Source: Gammaproteobacteria bacterium
Lineage (GTDB): Bacteria > Pseudomonadota > Gammaproteobacteria > Pseudomonadales > Porticoccaceae
Assembly: GCA_016708925.1 (NCBI GenBank)
Contig: JADJET010000006.1
Coordinates: 164,027-228,026 of the forward strand
Direction: 5' to 3'
DNA: 64,000 nt
The notes under the pieces are model-generated. The model was not told where the DNA came from. It did not search any database and saw nothing but the letters and a program-made list of their open reading frames with translations. Made by a program: the position numbers and the translations under genes. Of the stretch, positions 1 to 8,901 are shown in pieces; position 1 is the first letter of the stretch, and every line of letters starts with the position of its first letter.

Positions 1-729
1 CCTCTGCTCGCGATAGCGGGAATGGTCTGGTTCGCCAACGATTTTCGCGCCGCGATGTGGTTGGCGGTCCCTCCGGCTTTCATCGCGGTGGCGCTGCTGG
101 TGCGTTATGTCCGTGAACCCGAACCAACCGCCGGCGCCACGGCGCGGGAGCCGCTCGCATTGCGCGACGCGCGCCAGCTGCCGCGGCGTTTCTGGGGGGT
201 GGTGGTGCTGGGCGCGGTGTTCACGTTGGCGCGTTTCAGCGAGGCGTTTCTGGTGTTGCGGGCCCAGGACGTCGGTTTCCAGCTGATGCTGGTGCCGGTG
301 GTGATGGTGGTGATGAACGTGTTTTACGCCCTGTGCGCCTATCCCGCCGGGTCCGCCGCTGATCGCTATCGACCGCGTACCCTGCTGCTGCTGGGGCTCG
401 TGGTGTTGATCGCCTCCGACCTGGTGCTCGCCGCAGCTTCGGGGCCGGTGCCGATGCTGACCGGCGCGGCGCTCTGGGGCATCCACATGGCACTTACTCA
501 GGGCCTGCTGGCGAAGCTGGTGGCCGACACCGCGCCCGTGCGTCTGCGCGGGACGGCGTTTGGTATTTTCCATCTGGTCAGCGGTGGCGCGCTGCTCGCC
601 GCGAGCGCGATCGCCGGGGTGCTCTGGAGTGTCCTGGGCGCTCCGGCCACGTTTGTGGCAGGAGCCGCCTTCGCCGGCATCGCTGCGGCGGGGTTGCTAG
701 CGTATCGGGCTGCGCCCCCGGCAGCGTAA
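1..729 (+). CDS. MFS transporter, C-terminal part (5' end outside window)
   Basis: The frame is open from the first base, so the gene begins upstream and only its last 242 codons are seen. The visible protein is almost entirely hydrophobic: one helix, a short loop near ...VREPEPTAG, a charged turn RDARQLPRRFW, then five to six helices. The loop AADRYRPRT between helices is the kind of Asp-Arg-rich cytoplasmic loop typical of the major facilitator superfamily, and the six-helix C-terminal half fits. The transported solute cannot be told from this fragment. It is convergent with the downstream lipoprotein gene, with 66 bases between the two stops. Confidence 0.8.
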   Translation, partial: PLLAIAGMVWFANDFRAAMWLAVPPAFIAVALLVRYVREPEPTAGATAREPLALRDARQLPRRFWGVVVLGAVFTLARFSEAFLVLRAQDVGFQLMLVPVVMVVMNVFYALCAYPAGSAADRYRPRTLLLLGLVVLIASDLVLAAASGPVPMLTGAALWGIHMALTQGLLAKLVADTAPVRLRGTAFGIFHLVSGGALLAASAIAGVLWSVLGAPATFVAGAAFAGIAAAGLLAYRAAPPAA

Positions 730-795
730 GCTCCGCGGCTTGAACCGGTTGGTGTGCGTCGGAACTGATCCCGCGACGTGCTTCGTCCGACGGCG

Positions 796-2166
796 TCATT
801 CCGCTGTTTTCAAGGGAGGAGAGGCGGTGGCCGCTGCTGCCATGTGGGTGCGGATGGCGTCGGCGATCAGCGGGTAACGACGGTCGAAATGGTGATCACC
901 GGGGCGCTCGAGGCGAGTGATGTTGCCAGTGCCTGGCGCTGTGCACAGACTCTCGGCGGATTCGTTGGCACCGTATACGCACAGCACCTTGGCGGCCGGA
1001 ATGAGGGCCAGTTCCGGCAGTATCGGCTTGGCCCTGTGGTTGCCCTTGCCCAGCCAGCCGGAGATGGTGACCTCGAAGCTGGCGGTGCGTCCGGGTGCGA
1101 GGAGCGCGACCGTCACCACGCGCTGTTGCCATTCTTCAGGCAGGCGGTTGTACGCAAAGGGCAGGACTTCGGCGCCGAACGAGTAGCCGATCAGCGCCAC
1201 CCGGTGGATACTCCAGAGCGACCCGTAATGTTCAAGAATGCGCACCAGGTCGGCGGCCGTGCGCGCCGGACTCCGTTCCCGCCAGAAGTAGCGCACCGCG
1301 TCGACGCCGATCACGGCTATACCCTGTTCCACCAGCAACCCGCCGATGGTCTTGTCGAGATCGCGCCATCCGCCGTCGCCGGAATAAATCACGGCAAGGG
1401 TGTCGGCAGGATGTCGGGCGGGGAGCTCCACCACCTGCAGATCGGTGATCGACTCCGACTGTGGCGGGTGGACGGCCTCGAGCGCATCCAGGGTGCGGAC
1501 CGCCGCTTTGGCAAAGCGGGAACTCGCCACCAATTCCGGCTGGTTGTCGGGGTTGCTCTCCCTGATGGCGTGCAATAGCGGATCGTCCGGCGTAGCGCCG
1601 ACCACGTGCCAGAGCGCACTAATCGGCGCGGCGTTCAGGGTGATCTCGCCATTCGCGCCGGGCGCAGTGGATATTCCGCACAGTTCGACACCAAAGGGCA
1701 GCTGAGCGTTGGGAGCGTCGGTGACGGCGCCGGCGAAGGTGAGCGAGGGCGCCTGGGCCAGCAGCGCATAGACGAGACCCGCCCCGGTCCCGTGGCCCAC
1801 AAGCAGGGGTGGTTCGAGGTCCTCCAGCCCGTAGCGCCGCCCCAGGTAGTTGGCATGCCAGTTGATGATGCCGGCGATATCGACGCACTGCTCCTTGCGG
1901 GCCAATGCACCAGCCGCAAACTGCGTCACATCGACGCGCGCCACCAAGGCGCCGTAAGCCACCAGTTTGCGCGCGGCCGCGTCCAGCTCCGCATCGTTCG
2001 CGGCACCGAATGCGAACACCAGACGGCGTATCGACCCTGCGGGTTGCTGCACACGATAGGTGCCCAAATCGTCGCTGCGCAGGGTCACCTCCGGTGGCGG
2101 CTGGTCGCAGGCGGCGAGCGTGACCAGCATGGCCACAACCAGGTATCGGAGCGGGGGATACGCCAT
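796..2166 (-). CDS. acvB: AcvB/VirJ family lipoprotein, probable lysyl-phosphatidylglycerol hydrolase
   Basis: 456 residues, the usual length of Agrobacterium AcvB. The start chosen is the ATG whose first base overlaps the last base of the mprF stop (TGATG), which gives a clean lipoprotein signal ending LAAC, lipid Cys20. Two tandem alpha/beta-hydrolase-like VirJ domains follow. The C-terminal one carries GYSFGAE (residues 327-333, nucleophile Ser329). The equivalent N-terminal elbow reads GHGTG, with no Ser, so only the second domain should be catalytic. In Agrobacterium, AcvB hydrolyses lysyl-phosphatidylglycerol made by the MprF homologue LpiA, and the same pairing with mprF here supports that role at the periplasmic side. 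A longer in-frame GTG-type start exists 111 bases upstream but would bury the signal peptide. Confidence 0.85.
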   Translation of the reverse strand: MAYPPLRYLVVAMLVTLAACDQPPPEVTLRSDDLGTYRVQQPAGSIRRLVFAFGAANDAELDAAARKLVAYGALVARVDVTQFAAGALARKEQCVDIAGIINWHANYLGRRYGLEDLEPPLLVGHGTGAGLVYALLAQAPSLTFAGAVTDAPNAQLPFGVELCGISTAPGANGEITLNAAPISALWHVVGATPDDPLLHAIRESNPDNQPELVASSRFAKAAVRTLDALEAVHPPQSESITDLQVVELPARHPADTLAVIYSGDGGWRDLDKTIGGLLVEQGIAVIGVDAVRYFWRERSPARTAADLVRILEHYGSLWSIHRVALIGYSFGAEVLPFAYNRLPEEWQQRVVTVALLAPGRTASFEVTISGWLGKGNHRAKPILPELALIPAAKVLCVYGANESAESLCTAPGTGNITRLERPGDHHFDRRYPLIADAIRTHMAAAATASPPLKTAE

Positions 2167-4817
2167 CAGTTGCGAGAGAACACGCGGCGGTAGCCGCCGG
2201 CGATGAGTGCCGAGATATCGAGCAGCAGCAAGCGCGGCGACATCTGGTACGGATATGCCAGGTAGGCGCCGCGCCACTCTGGCTGAAACTTTTCCTTGTA
2301 GCGACGCAGCCCCTTGTAGTTGTAAAAACGGTTGCCGTATTCGTAGGCAAGACGGGCGAAGCGCTCCGCCGGACGGGCGTATTCGTTCTCGCCGACGCCG
2401 GCCAGCGGCGCGATGCCCAGGTTGAACCTGGCGTAGCCGGCGTCGCGCGCGTATTCCATCAGGCGCACGAACAGAAAATCCATGCAGCCGGGCGGCGCGG
2501 CGGTCCCGTGCCGCATGAGGTCGATGCTCAGTTCCTGGCGCTGGCGGTAATCCGGCATCAAGCTGGCGAAGGCGACGATTGTCCCGGCGCGGCGCACCAC
2601 CGCGATCGGCGTCTGGCTCAGGTAAGCGCGTTCGAAACGGCCAAGGGAAAAGCCCTTCTCGGCCGTTTTTTTACCCAGCCATTGCTCGGATATGCCCTGT
2701 AGCTCGGCCCAGACTGCTTCCGGCAGGGGGTGTTCGAGCATGCAGAATTCCAGACCATCTCGGGCGGCGCGGTTGACGGCTGAGCGCAGGTCATCGCGCT
2801 TTTTGCCGCGCAGCGAGAAGTCGGCCAGCGGCACCAGTGCCTGTTCGCCCAGCTTGAACAGTCCGAAGCCGTGGTCGTGATACAGGTGCAAGTTGGTTTC
2901 GCTGACTTCGTAAAAGACCGGCACGCAACCGTAGCGGTCGGCAAACTGGCGAAATGCCAACACCGCGCCTTCCACGGCCGATGGCGCGCCGGCCGGGTCG
3001 CCGAGGGCCACCAGTCGGTTGCGGATGGCGCCGAAGGCGATCAGCGCATCGCGGTCGCGGGTGTAGAACAGATATTTGTCGCCAAGCAAGGTGAGGTGGG
3101 CGAATTCATGGCCACCGTGATCGGCATAGAACGTTCGCGCCTGCTCCAGGGCGGCGGCATCGGGTCGGAGCAGCCGCGGTTTGGGCATCGAAAATGCCAG
3201 CCAGCCAAGCATGCCGATGCCGGTCACCACTACGGCCAGCAGGCTGCGCGCGAAGCGGGGGGCGTGCGCGCCGGGCGCTACATGCAGCAGGCTGGCGGCC
3301 CAGGCCTCGTCGCCGTAAAGCGCCGCTCCCAGCCAGGCGTAACCGCCTAACGCGGCCGCCAGCGCTGCCAACCACAACAGGTTGCGGCGGCTCAGCAGCG
3401 GGTAGGCGTGGCGGTCGAAACGCTCGCGGCGCGTGCCGAGCAGCGCGGCGAGGGCGAGCAAATAGATCGCCTCTTCGTAGTCGAGACCTTTGACCAGACT
3501 CAGCAGTGCGCCGGCCAGCAGCGCCAGCAGGGTGAGCTGATAGGCGCGCCGCACTTCGCCGGCGATGCCGCGCGACAGGCTCAGCAGGACCACGCCGGCC
3601 ACCACCGACAGCAGATGGGAACCTTCCAACACCGTATGCGGCAAGTAGTCGTGCAGCAGCGCGCTGCGCTCGCTCAGGGTCGGATAGGCCGCCGATACCA
3701 GCAACACCACCCCGGCCAGAAAGGTCAGGTATCCCAGCAGACGTACGCTCAAGGCGCCTATCAATTCCACCGGCAGACGCAGCACGCCGAACAGGGGATG
3801 CGCTTCGGCGCGGCGCAGCACGCGCACGAACAGGTTTTCATCCGGGACGAACAGCCGCGCGCCGATGGCGAGTCCAAGCAGGGCCGGCACCAGGTAATAG
3901 CTCAGGCGAAACAGGAGCACCCCGGCGAGCACACCTTCCTGCGCATAGCCGAGCCGGCCCAGGATTACCAGCAGGGTGCCGTCCATTACACCCAGGCCGC
4001 CGGGGACCTGACTGGCAATGCCCGCAGTGGCAGCGAGCGCGAAGGCAAAGAGCAACTCTTCCGGCTCAGGTCGGACACCGGCGAGCGCCAGTGCCGCACC
4101 CAGCACGACCAGCGCCAGCGCCCATTCGGCGCACGAAATCGCAATGAGCTTCAGGCGCAGGCCGGCGGTGAGTGGCGGCAACTCATGGAAAAAACGCCGG
4201 TGCAGCGCGCCGCTTCCGGTGAGCAGGAAAAAAGCCGGTACATAGACCGCAAAAGCGGCCAGTGCGAGTTGCGGCAGTCCGTGGGGCAGGGTGGTTGCCT
4301 GTTGCAGCGCAATCGCGAGCATCACGGCGCACAGTCCGCCGAGCCCAACCGGGACCGCCAGCAGCTGTACTCCGGCATAGATCGCGATGGTGCGTCCGCC
4401 GACGCCCTCGCGGGACAGGGCGAGGTACCGCACGCCGCTGCCGGCCATGCCGGACAGCCCGACCAGGTTGGCCAGCGTGCAGGCCGGCCAGGCGTAGCGC
4501 AGCACCTGCCGGCTCGGCAGACCGATCGCGAGCCAGCGGCTCAGCAGCAGGTCGTAGCCGCACATGACGAGCACCGCCAGCACCGCCAGCACTTGCAGGC
4601 CGATCAGATCGAGGTCGCTCAGATCGCGGGTGATACCATGCAGTGCGTGCAGATCCAGTCCGCTCAATTCGCGCCAGCCCAGCCACCCGGCCAGGGTCAG
4701 TGCCACGCATGGCCAGAACGTACGCAGCGCGCGCAGCCAGTGCCGGCGACCGGTCTGCTGTGCGGTGGTAAGCGGTAGGGCGTCGTGGGTATGGGGTGGC
4801 GGCAAGTGTGCGCTCAA
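2166..4817 (-). CDS. mprF: Bifunctional lysylphosphatidylglycerol flippase/synthetase MprF
   Basis: 883 residues, the normal length for MprF. About the first 510 residues form a polytopic membrane region (flippase part). The C-terminal 350 residues form the soluble aminoacyl-transferase domain (DUF2156, tandem GNAT fold), with recognisable stretches such as HGGHEFAHLTLLGDKYLFY and a Lys/Arg-rich end KGLRRYKEKFQPEW. The enzyme transfers lysine from Lys-tRNA to phosphatidylglycerol and moves the product to the outer leaflet, lowering surface charge. The start is TTG at 4815-4817 inside TTGA, overlapping the stop of the DUF1003 gene by four bases, so translation is probably coupled. It is followed by acvB with a one-base overlap. 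Confidence 0.93.
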   Translation of the reverse strand: MSAHLPPPHTHDALPLTTAQQTGRRHWLRALRTFWPCVALTLAGWLGWRELSGLDLHALHGITRDLSDLDLIGLQVLAVLAVLVMCGYDLLLSRWLAIGLPSRQVLRYAWPACTLANLVGLSGMAGSGVRYLALSREGVGGRTIAIYAGVQLLAVPVGLGGLCAVMLAIALQQATTLPHGLPQLALAAFAVYVPAFFLLTGSGALHRRFFHELPPLTAGLRLKLIAISCAEWALALVVLGAALALAGVRPEPEELLFAFALAATAGIASQVPGGLGVMDGTLLVILGRLGYAQEGVLAGVLLFRLSYYLVPALLGLAIGARLFVPDENLFVRVLRRAEAHPLFGVLRLPVELIGALSVRLLGYLTFLAGVVLLVSAAYPTLSERSALLHDYLPHTVLEGSHLLSVVAGVVLLSLSRGIAGEVRRAYQLTLLALLAGALLSLVKGLDYEEAIYLLALAALLGTRRERFDRHAYPLLSRRNLLWLAALAAALGGYAWLGAALYGDEAWAASLLHVAPGAHAPRFARSLLAVVVTGIGMLGWLAFSMPKPRLLRPDAAALEQARTFYADHGGHEFAHLTLLGDKYLFYTRDRDALIAFGAIRNRLVALGDPAGAPSAVEGAVLAFRQFADRYGCVPVFYEVSETNLHLYHDHGFGLFKLGEQALVPLADFSLRGKKRDDLRSAVNRAARDGLEFCMLEHPLPEAVWAELQGISEQWLGKKTAEKGFSLGRFERAYLSQTPIAVVRRAGTIVAFASLMPDYRQRQELSIDLMRHGTAAPPGCMDFLFVRLMEYARDAGYARFNLGIAPLAGVGENEYARPAERFARLAYEYGNRFYNYKGLRRYKEKFQPEWRGAYLAYPYQMSPRLLLLDISALIAGGYRRVFSRN

Positions 4818-5341
4818 CCGAGCCGCTCCCCAGCGGTGGATGTCGGTGGGAAGCTGTTCTGTGCCATTGCGTCCATATGGCTTTCGAGATGGCGCAGGCG
4901 GCGGTCGATGTCCCGCACCGCCAGTTCGGCCCGCACGTTGACTTCGTGATCGACCTCGGCCGCCAGGCGGTCACGCTCCGCCGCACGGTTCTGGGACATC
5001 ATGATGATCGGCGCCTGAATCGCCGCCAGCATGGACAGCAGCAGGTTCAGGAAAATGAACGGGTAAGGGTCGAAAGTGCGCAGCGGCCCCAGGAGTTTCG
5101 TGTTCAGCAGCGTCCATGTCAGCAACACAGTTAAGAACAGCAGGATGAACGGCCAGGATCCGCCAAAGGCGGCGATGGCATCCGACGCCCGTTCACCGAC
5201 GGTCCGGCGGTCGTGAAACTCCTGTTCAGGATTGCGTACGCGACGGGCGATGCGGGTCACGATCTCGCGCTCCTGGCTGGACAGGCGCTGCCACTGGTCG
5301 CCCAGCAGGCGTCGTACCACGCGCTCGGGGTCGGCGGACAT
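4814..5341 (-). CDS. DUF1003 domain membrane protein
   Basis: 175 residues. The ATG at 5341 follows a good ribosome site (AGAGGAAA about 7 bases upstream); a longer open frame to 5518 is rejected because it runs through the preceding gene. Residues about 20-50 are a soluble helical stretch (ERVVRRLLGDQWQRLSSQE). Two transmembrane helices follow (WPFILLFLTVLLTWTLL and FIFLNLLLSMLAAIQAP), then a charged C-terminal coiled coil rich in Arg, Glu and Asp. This is the DUF1003 pattern; the family has no settled function. It sits between the channel gene (13-base gap) and mprF (4-base overlap), so it may assist an envelope-stress or ion-related process. Confidence 0.85.
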   Translation of the reverse strand: MSADPERVVRRLLGDQWQRLSSQEREIVTRIARRVRNPEQEFHDRRTVGERASDAIAAFGGSWPFILLFLTVLLTWTLLNTKLLGPLRTFDPYPFIFLNLLLSMLAAIQAPIIMMSQNRAAERDRLAAEVDHEVNVRAELAVRDIDRRLRHLESHMDAMAQNSFPPTSTAGERLG

Positions 5342-5354
5342 CAGGTTTCCTCTA

Positions 5355-5879
5355 TTAGTGGTCGGGATTCGTTGCGGCTGGTGACAGCGATCTGCGCTTT
5401 CGTTGGCGAGAGCCGGTGATACGAGCGCGCTCGCGACAGGTTGTCGCGCGCGTGGGTATTTGCAGATCGACCCAATAACGCTGCACCGCCAGGTAAGTAT
5501 AAGACCCAGACCAGCCAATCAGCAGCATTCCGATCAAGGGTTCCAGGCTTGCTATCAGACGCAGGTCGCCGGTTGGATAAATATCGCCCAGACCCAGCGT
5601 GGTGAAGGTTTCCGCCGAGAGATAGAAATATTGCGCCGGGCGAGGGTGTGGTTCGCCCACCAACGCGCCCAGGCCGAGCGTGTGGCCGAGATACATGGCC
5701 AGTGCATACAACAGAATCTCGGCCAAATGTGCGCCGACGACGCCAAAAATGACGGTCAATACGGCCCGTCGATGCTGCTTTACACGCGCAGCGGAAGCAC
5801 CGATGAAACGCAGCGCTTCGTAATGGAACAGCACGCAGCCGATGATCAGCAGCAGCGAGGTGGTGGAAGCGTAAAGCAT
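5355..5879 (-). CDS. Two-helix potassium-channel-like membrane protein
   Basis: 174 residues from ATG 5879; a GTG at 5954 would add 25 residues that look non-coding. Hydrophobic segments: MLYASTTSLLLIIGCVLF, then LTVIFGVVGAHLAEILLYALAMYL, a pore loop with ETFTTLGLGDIYP, and a final helix LIGMLLIGWSGSYTYLAV. The selectivity-filter-like TLGLGD replaces the usual TVGYGD, a variant common in bacterial Ion_trans_2 proteins. No RCK/TrkA-N regulatory domain follows; the tail is short and basic. It is the first gene of the four-gene group leading to mprF and acvB, with only 13 bases to the DUF1003 gene. Real K+ selectivity is inferred from the filter only. Confidence 0.75.
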   Translation of the reverse strand: MLYASTTSLLLIIGCVLFHYEALRFIGASAARVKQHRRAVLTVIFGVVGAHLAEILLYALAMYLGHTLGLGALVGEPHPRPAQYFYLSAETFTTLGLGDIYPTGDLRLIASLEPLIGMLLIGWSGSYTYLAVQRYWVDLQIPTRATTCRERARITGSRQRKRRSLSPAATNPDH

Positions 5880-6239
5880 GGTGGCGGGATGGACTCCAGG
5901 GTTGCGGTATCGCGCAGCTGCTGTGGCAAACCGTTCGCTAGGCGGATGTTCCACGGGGGGTGAGACAACTGTCGCGGGATAATAGTTCGGGATCGTGGCG
6001 ATCTGCTGGCGGTGGTCATTATTATTGCGGCCAGGCGCAGCGAGGCGTTTTCGGCAGACGTTGGTCAGGCTTACCCGGCGCGATGCCGGTCATGGGGATA
6101 GCCGTACGCGGCCATGACGCGGGGAAAAAAATGGCGGGGCAAGCCCCGCCCAAAAGGTTGGCAACACAGTTTCCGCTGGCGGCAAAGCTTCCGGCGGTTT
6201 CCCTGAAGGAGCAACTCTGCTCCTTCGTTCGGTGGTTGA
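5880..6239. other. Intergenic region with two hairpins
   Basis: About 360 bases without a supported gene. It must hold the promoter of the minus-strand channel-DUF1003-mprF-acvB operon. Next to the luciferase-like gene stop lies a 9-bp perfect stem (6205-6213 with 6218-6226, loop ACTC) without a T-tract. Farther downstream on the minus strand lies a second hairpin that does have a T-run, listed separately as a terminator. Confidence 0.5.
6125..6150 (-). terminator. Rho-independent terminator after luciferase-like gene A
   Basis: Perfect 8-bp GC-rich stem GGCGGGGC/GCCCCGCC (6133-6140 with 6143-6150), followed on the minus strand by ATTTTTTT. It lies about 90 bases beyond the stop of the minus-strand gene at 6240, with an additional stem in between. 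It separates that gene from the mprF operon. Confidence 0.8.
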
Positions 6240-7340
6240 TCAGGCAGCCTGGTAGCCCGGCGCTTCCCAGTCCCGCACCACCGGCACTACCTGCTCGGCA
6301 AACAGCTTCATGCTCTTCTTGGCATATTCGTAAGGCATGCCGGCGAAGCTGAAGCTGCAATTGATGTCCATGGCGCCGATGATGTTCTGGATGTGCTCGA
6401 TCTTTTCCAGACACTGGGCGGGCGTGCCCCAGATCTGGAGATCGGCAAACCCCCGGCCCATGGCGGCGTCGCCGGCGCTGCGCATTGCCTTGGCGGCCTC
6501 GTGGTAGAAGTCGTAGGCACCCTTGCCACGGTCGCCGAAATGCTCGCCTTTCATTTCGTAGTGGACCATGGCGGAGATCCAGTAGTCCGACATGTAGTGG
6601 TAGGCCATGTCCTCGGCTTTCTTGGGATCCTTGTCGCAGATCACGAACAGATTGGCGCTGGTGGGCGGTGGGGTCTTGCCACCTTGTTCCTTGCGATAGA
6701 ACTCGCGCCAGCGCTCGATTTCCTGGGCACGTTTTTCCCACGGGCCGATGGCGAAGGTCATGATGGAGCCGCCCAGTTTGGCCGCGTGGGGCGCGGTGTC
6801 CGGTGACATGGACACGATGAAGGTGCGGTCGCGGAAGCTTTTGAAGGGACGCGGGCGAATCTCGCGGCGCTCCTGCTTGAAGTACTTGCCGTTGCCTTCC
6901 ATGAAGCCGGTTTCCAGGGCTTCCAGCACCATGGCCGCCATTTCGTTCATGCGGTCGCGGGATTCGGCCATGTCGATGCCGAAACCGTCGTATTCGATCT
7001 TGGCGAGTCCCCGGCCCATGCCCAGCAACACGCGACCTTTGGACATGTTGTCCAGCATGGCGATGTCGGTCGCCACCCGGATCGGATCCTTGTGCCAGGG
7101 CAGGATGATGGCCGCCGTGCCGAGCTTGATGGTCTTGGTCTGGCCCGCCACGAAGGCGAGGAACTCGGGGATGTTCGGGCACAGGGTGTAGTCGGTGAAA
7201 TGGTGTTCCACCGCCCAGACAGAATCGAGCCCCAGCGGCTCTGACATCAGGGCGATGTCGAGTTCGTTCTGGTACATCTCGTAATCGCTCTGCGGCAGAT
7301 TCGGGTGATTCTGAAACAGCATCAATTGACCGACTTTCAT
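6240..7340 (-). CDS. LLM class flavin-dependent oxidoreductase (copy A)
   Basis: 366 residues of the bacterial luciferase-like monooxygenase family (TIM barrel using reduced flavin). The ATG at 7340 has a strong AGGAGT site. Family features: AVEHHFTDY near residues 42-50 (His pair near the flavin), GTAAIILPWHKDP, GRGLAKIEYDGF and WGTPAQCLEKI. It is a clear paralogue of the next gene upstream (7544-8638): both keep EHHFTDY, GNGKYFKQERREIRPRP, SMSPDT.PHAAKLGG and AIGPWEKR. The substrate is unknown; relatives hydroxylate or oxidise alkanals, sulfonates or aromatics. It has its own terminators on both sides, so it is probably a single-gene transcript. Confidence 0.9.
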   Translation of the reverse strand: MKVGQLMLFQNHPNLPQSDYEMYQNELDIALMSEPLGLDSVWAVEHHFTDYTLCPNIPEFLAFVAGQTKTIKLGTAAIILPWHKDPIRVATDIAMLDNMSKGRVLLGMGRGLAKIEYDGFGIDMAESRDRMNEMAAMVLEALETGFMEGNGKYFKQERREIRPRPFKSFRDRTFIVSMSPDTAPHAAKLGGSIMTFAIGPWEKRAQEIERWREFYRKEQGGKTPPPTSANLFVICDKDPKKAEDMAYHYMSDYWISAMVHYEMKGEHFGDRGKGAYDFYHEAAKAMRSAGDAAMGRGFADLQIWGTPAQCLEKIEHIQNIIGAMDINCSFSFAGMPYEYAKKSMKLFAEQVVPVVRDWEAPGYQAA

Positions 7341-7497
7341 GGCGCTGACTCCTGCAAACAAAAAGCTGTGGTGGGGTGATGAAACAGCAACTGGGACGAA
7401 TGGTAGTGACGACCCGAAGCCCGGCGCTACCCAAAAGCGCCGTCTGGATGATCTGGCGCAACTGGGTCGGTGCCGGGCGGACAAATGCGCAGCGCAT

Positions 7498-7521
7498 AAA
7501 AAAGGCGGCCGCAGCCGCCTT
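7498..7521 (-). terminator. Rho-independent terminator after luciferase-like gene B
   Basis: Stem GGCGGC (7504-7509) and GCCGCC (7514-7519) with loop CGCA, followed on the minus strand by TTTTTT. It lies 23 bases past the stop of the gene at 7544 and separates the two paralogues, so copy A needs its own promoter within 7341-7497. Confidence 0.9.
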
Positions 7522-7543
7522 CAGGTTTTCCGTACTTGAGCGA

Positions 7544-8638
7544 TCAGCCGGCTTTGCGCTCGGCCCAGCCGTTTTTCAGCACCGGCAGTACTTTTTCGCC
7601 GAACAGTTGCATGCTCTTCTTGGCCTGGTCGTAGGGCAGGCCGGAGTAGCTGAACGTGACGTTCACGTCGATGTCGCCGACCAGGTCTTCGATCCCCTTG
7701 ATCTGTTGCAGGATCTGATCCGGGGTGCCGTAGACCTGGCAGTTGGTGAACATTTTGCCCATGCCTTCGTCGCCGATGTGGCGCATTGCTTCAGCGGACT
7801 TCGCGTAGTGGTCGTACTGACCGCCGCCCTTGCCGGCGAAGTGGTCGCCCTTCATTTCGTAGTGGGCGGTAGCGGTGTTCCAGTAGCCCGCCATGTATTT
7901 GTGCGCGGTGTCGTGAGCGCGGCTGGCATCAGTGTCGCAATAGGCGATCACGTTGGCGACCGAGGGCGGCGCCTTACGGTTCCAGTTCTGCTCGTACAGC
8001 TCGCGCCAGGCGTCGATGTCGGGCTTGCGCTTTTCCCAGGGACCGATGGCAAAGGTCATCAGCGCGCCGCCGAGCTTGGCCGCGTGGGGCACGGTGTCGG
8101 GCGACATGGACACCACATAGGTGCGATCTTCGAAGCTGCGCAGCGGGCGCGGACGAATCTCGCGGCGCTCCTGTTTGAAGTATTTCCCGTTGCCTTCCAT
8201 AAAGCCGGTGTTGAGGCCCTGCAGAATCATCTCCGCTGCTTCATTCATGCGGCCACGGGACTCTTCCATGGGGATGCCAAAGCCGTCGTATTCGACTTGA
8301 GCGAGACCGCGACCGAAGCCGGCCATGGCGCGGCCCTGGGACAGGTTGTCGAGCAGCGCGAAATCGGTTGCCACGCGCATCGGATCTTTGTGCCAGGGCA
8401 GGATCACGGCGGCAGTGCCGAGTTTCAGCTTGGTGGTGCGACCGGCCATGTAGGCCAGGAATTCGATGATGTTGGGCGACAGCAGGTAATCGGTGAAGTG
8501 GTGCTCGGTACACCAGATCGAATCGAAGCCGAGGGCTTCGGTCATGTCCGCGACCTGCAATTCATTGATGTAGACCTCGGCGTCCGTCATGGGCAACCAG
8601 GGGTGGTTCTGGAAAAACATCAGGTTTCCGACTTGCAT
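7544..8638 (-). CDS. LLM class flavin-dependent oxidoreductase (copy B)
   Basis: 364 residues starting MQVGNLMFFQNHP, with a GAGG site ahead of the ATG at 8638. It has the same luciferase-like fold and the same conserved blocks as copy A: TEHHFTDY, GTAAVILPWHKDP, GRGLAQVEYDGFG, GNGKYFKQERREIRPRP, SMSPDTVPHAAKLGG. Divergence is concentrated in the region after residue 220 and in the C-terminal third (CQVYGTPDQILQQIKGI), where substrate-pocket differences are expected. The pair probably arose by tandem duplication with later specialisation. A strong terminator follows it. Upstream lies a 260-base intergenic region holding a palindrome listed separately. Confidence 0.9.
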   Translation of the reverse strand: MQVGNLMFFQNHPWLPMTDAEVYINELQVADMTEALGFDSIWCTEHHFTDYLLSPNIIEFLAYMAGRTTKLKLGTAAVILPWHKDPMRVATDFALLDNLSQGRAMAGFGRGLAQVEYDGFGIPMEESRGRMNEAAEMILQGLNTGFMEGNGKYFKQERREIRPRPLRSFEDRTYVVSMSPDTVPHAAKLGGALMTFAIGPWEKRKPDIDAWRELYEQNWNRKAPPSVANVIAYCDTDASRAHDTAHKYMAGYWNTATAHYEMKGDHFAGKGGGQYDHYAKSAEAMRHIGDEGMGKMFTNCQVYGTPDQILQQIKGIEDLVGDIDVNVTFSYSGLPYDQAKKSMQLFGEKVLPVLKNGWAERKAG

Positions 8639-8790
8639 CCGTAAATCCTCACTGTCGCTATGGACGTTAAGTTAAAGGCAAAAAATAGAGTTGGGAGAAC
8701 GGCAACGCCCGCCCGGCGCCAGTGCTTGGCGTATTGTCGTACAGGACGGGGATTACCGCTGAACCGACGGTCTGATTTGCGCGCGGGATA

Positions 8791-8804
8791 TTACCGATCG
8801 GTGA
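8791..8804. promoter_or_regulatory. Palindromic operator candidate (TetR-type half-sites)
   Basis: TTACCGATCGGTGA has a perfect 10-bp core ACCGATCGGT (8793-8802) and nearly symmetric flanks. It lies upstream of luciferase-like copy B and downstream of the half-length dehydrogenase gene. The ACCGAT half-site recurs in the palindrome ahead of the flavin monooxygenase at 10883. Binding by a TetR-like regulator is inference. Confidence 0.4.
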
Positions 8805-8901
8805 CGGTAGAAGCAAATCACGGGCCGTGTGCGATCAGGCGGATCGGCTCGCGTACCGCCGCTGCGGGTTGGTCGGCGCAGGATTTATCCGGATCGCGGC
8901 G

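Noticed and set aside
3408..4778. 456-codon plus-strand frame opposite mprF
   Set aside because: Gln/Arg/His-rich translation without motifs, the usual shadow of a GC-rich membrane gene.
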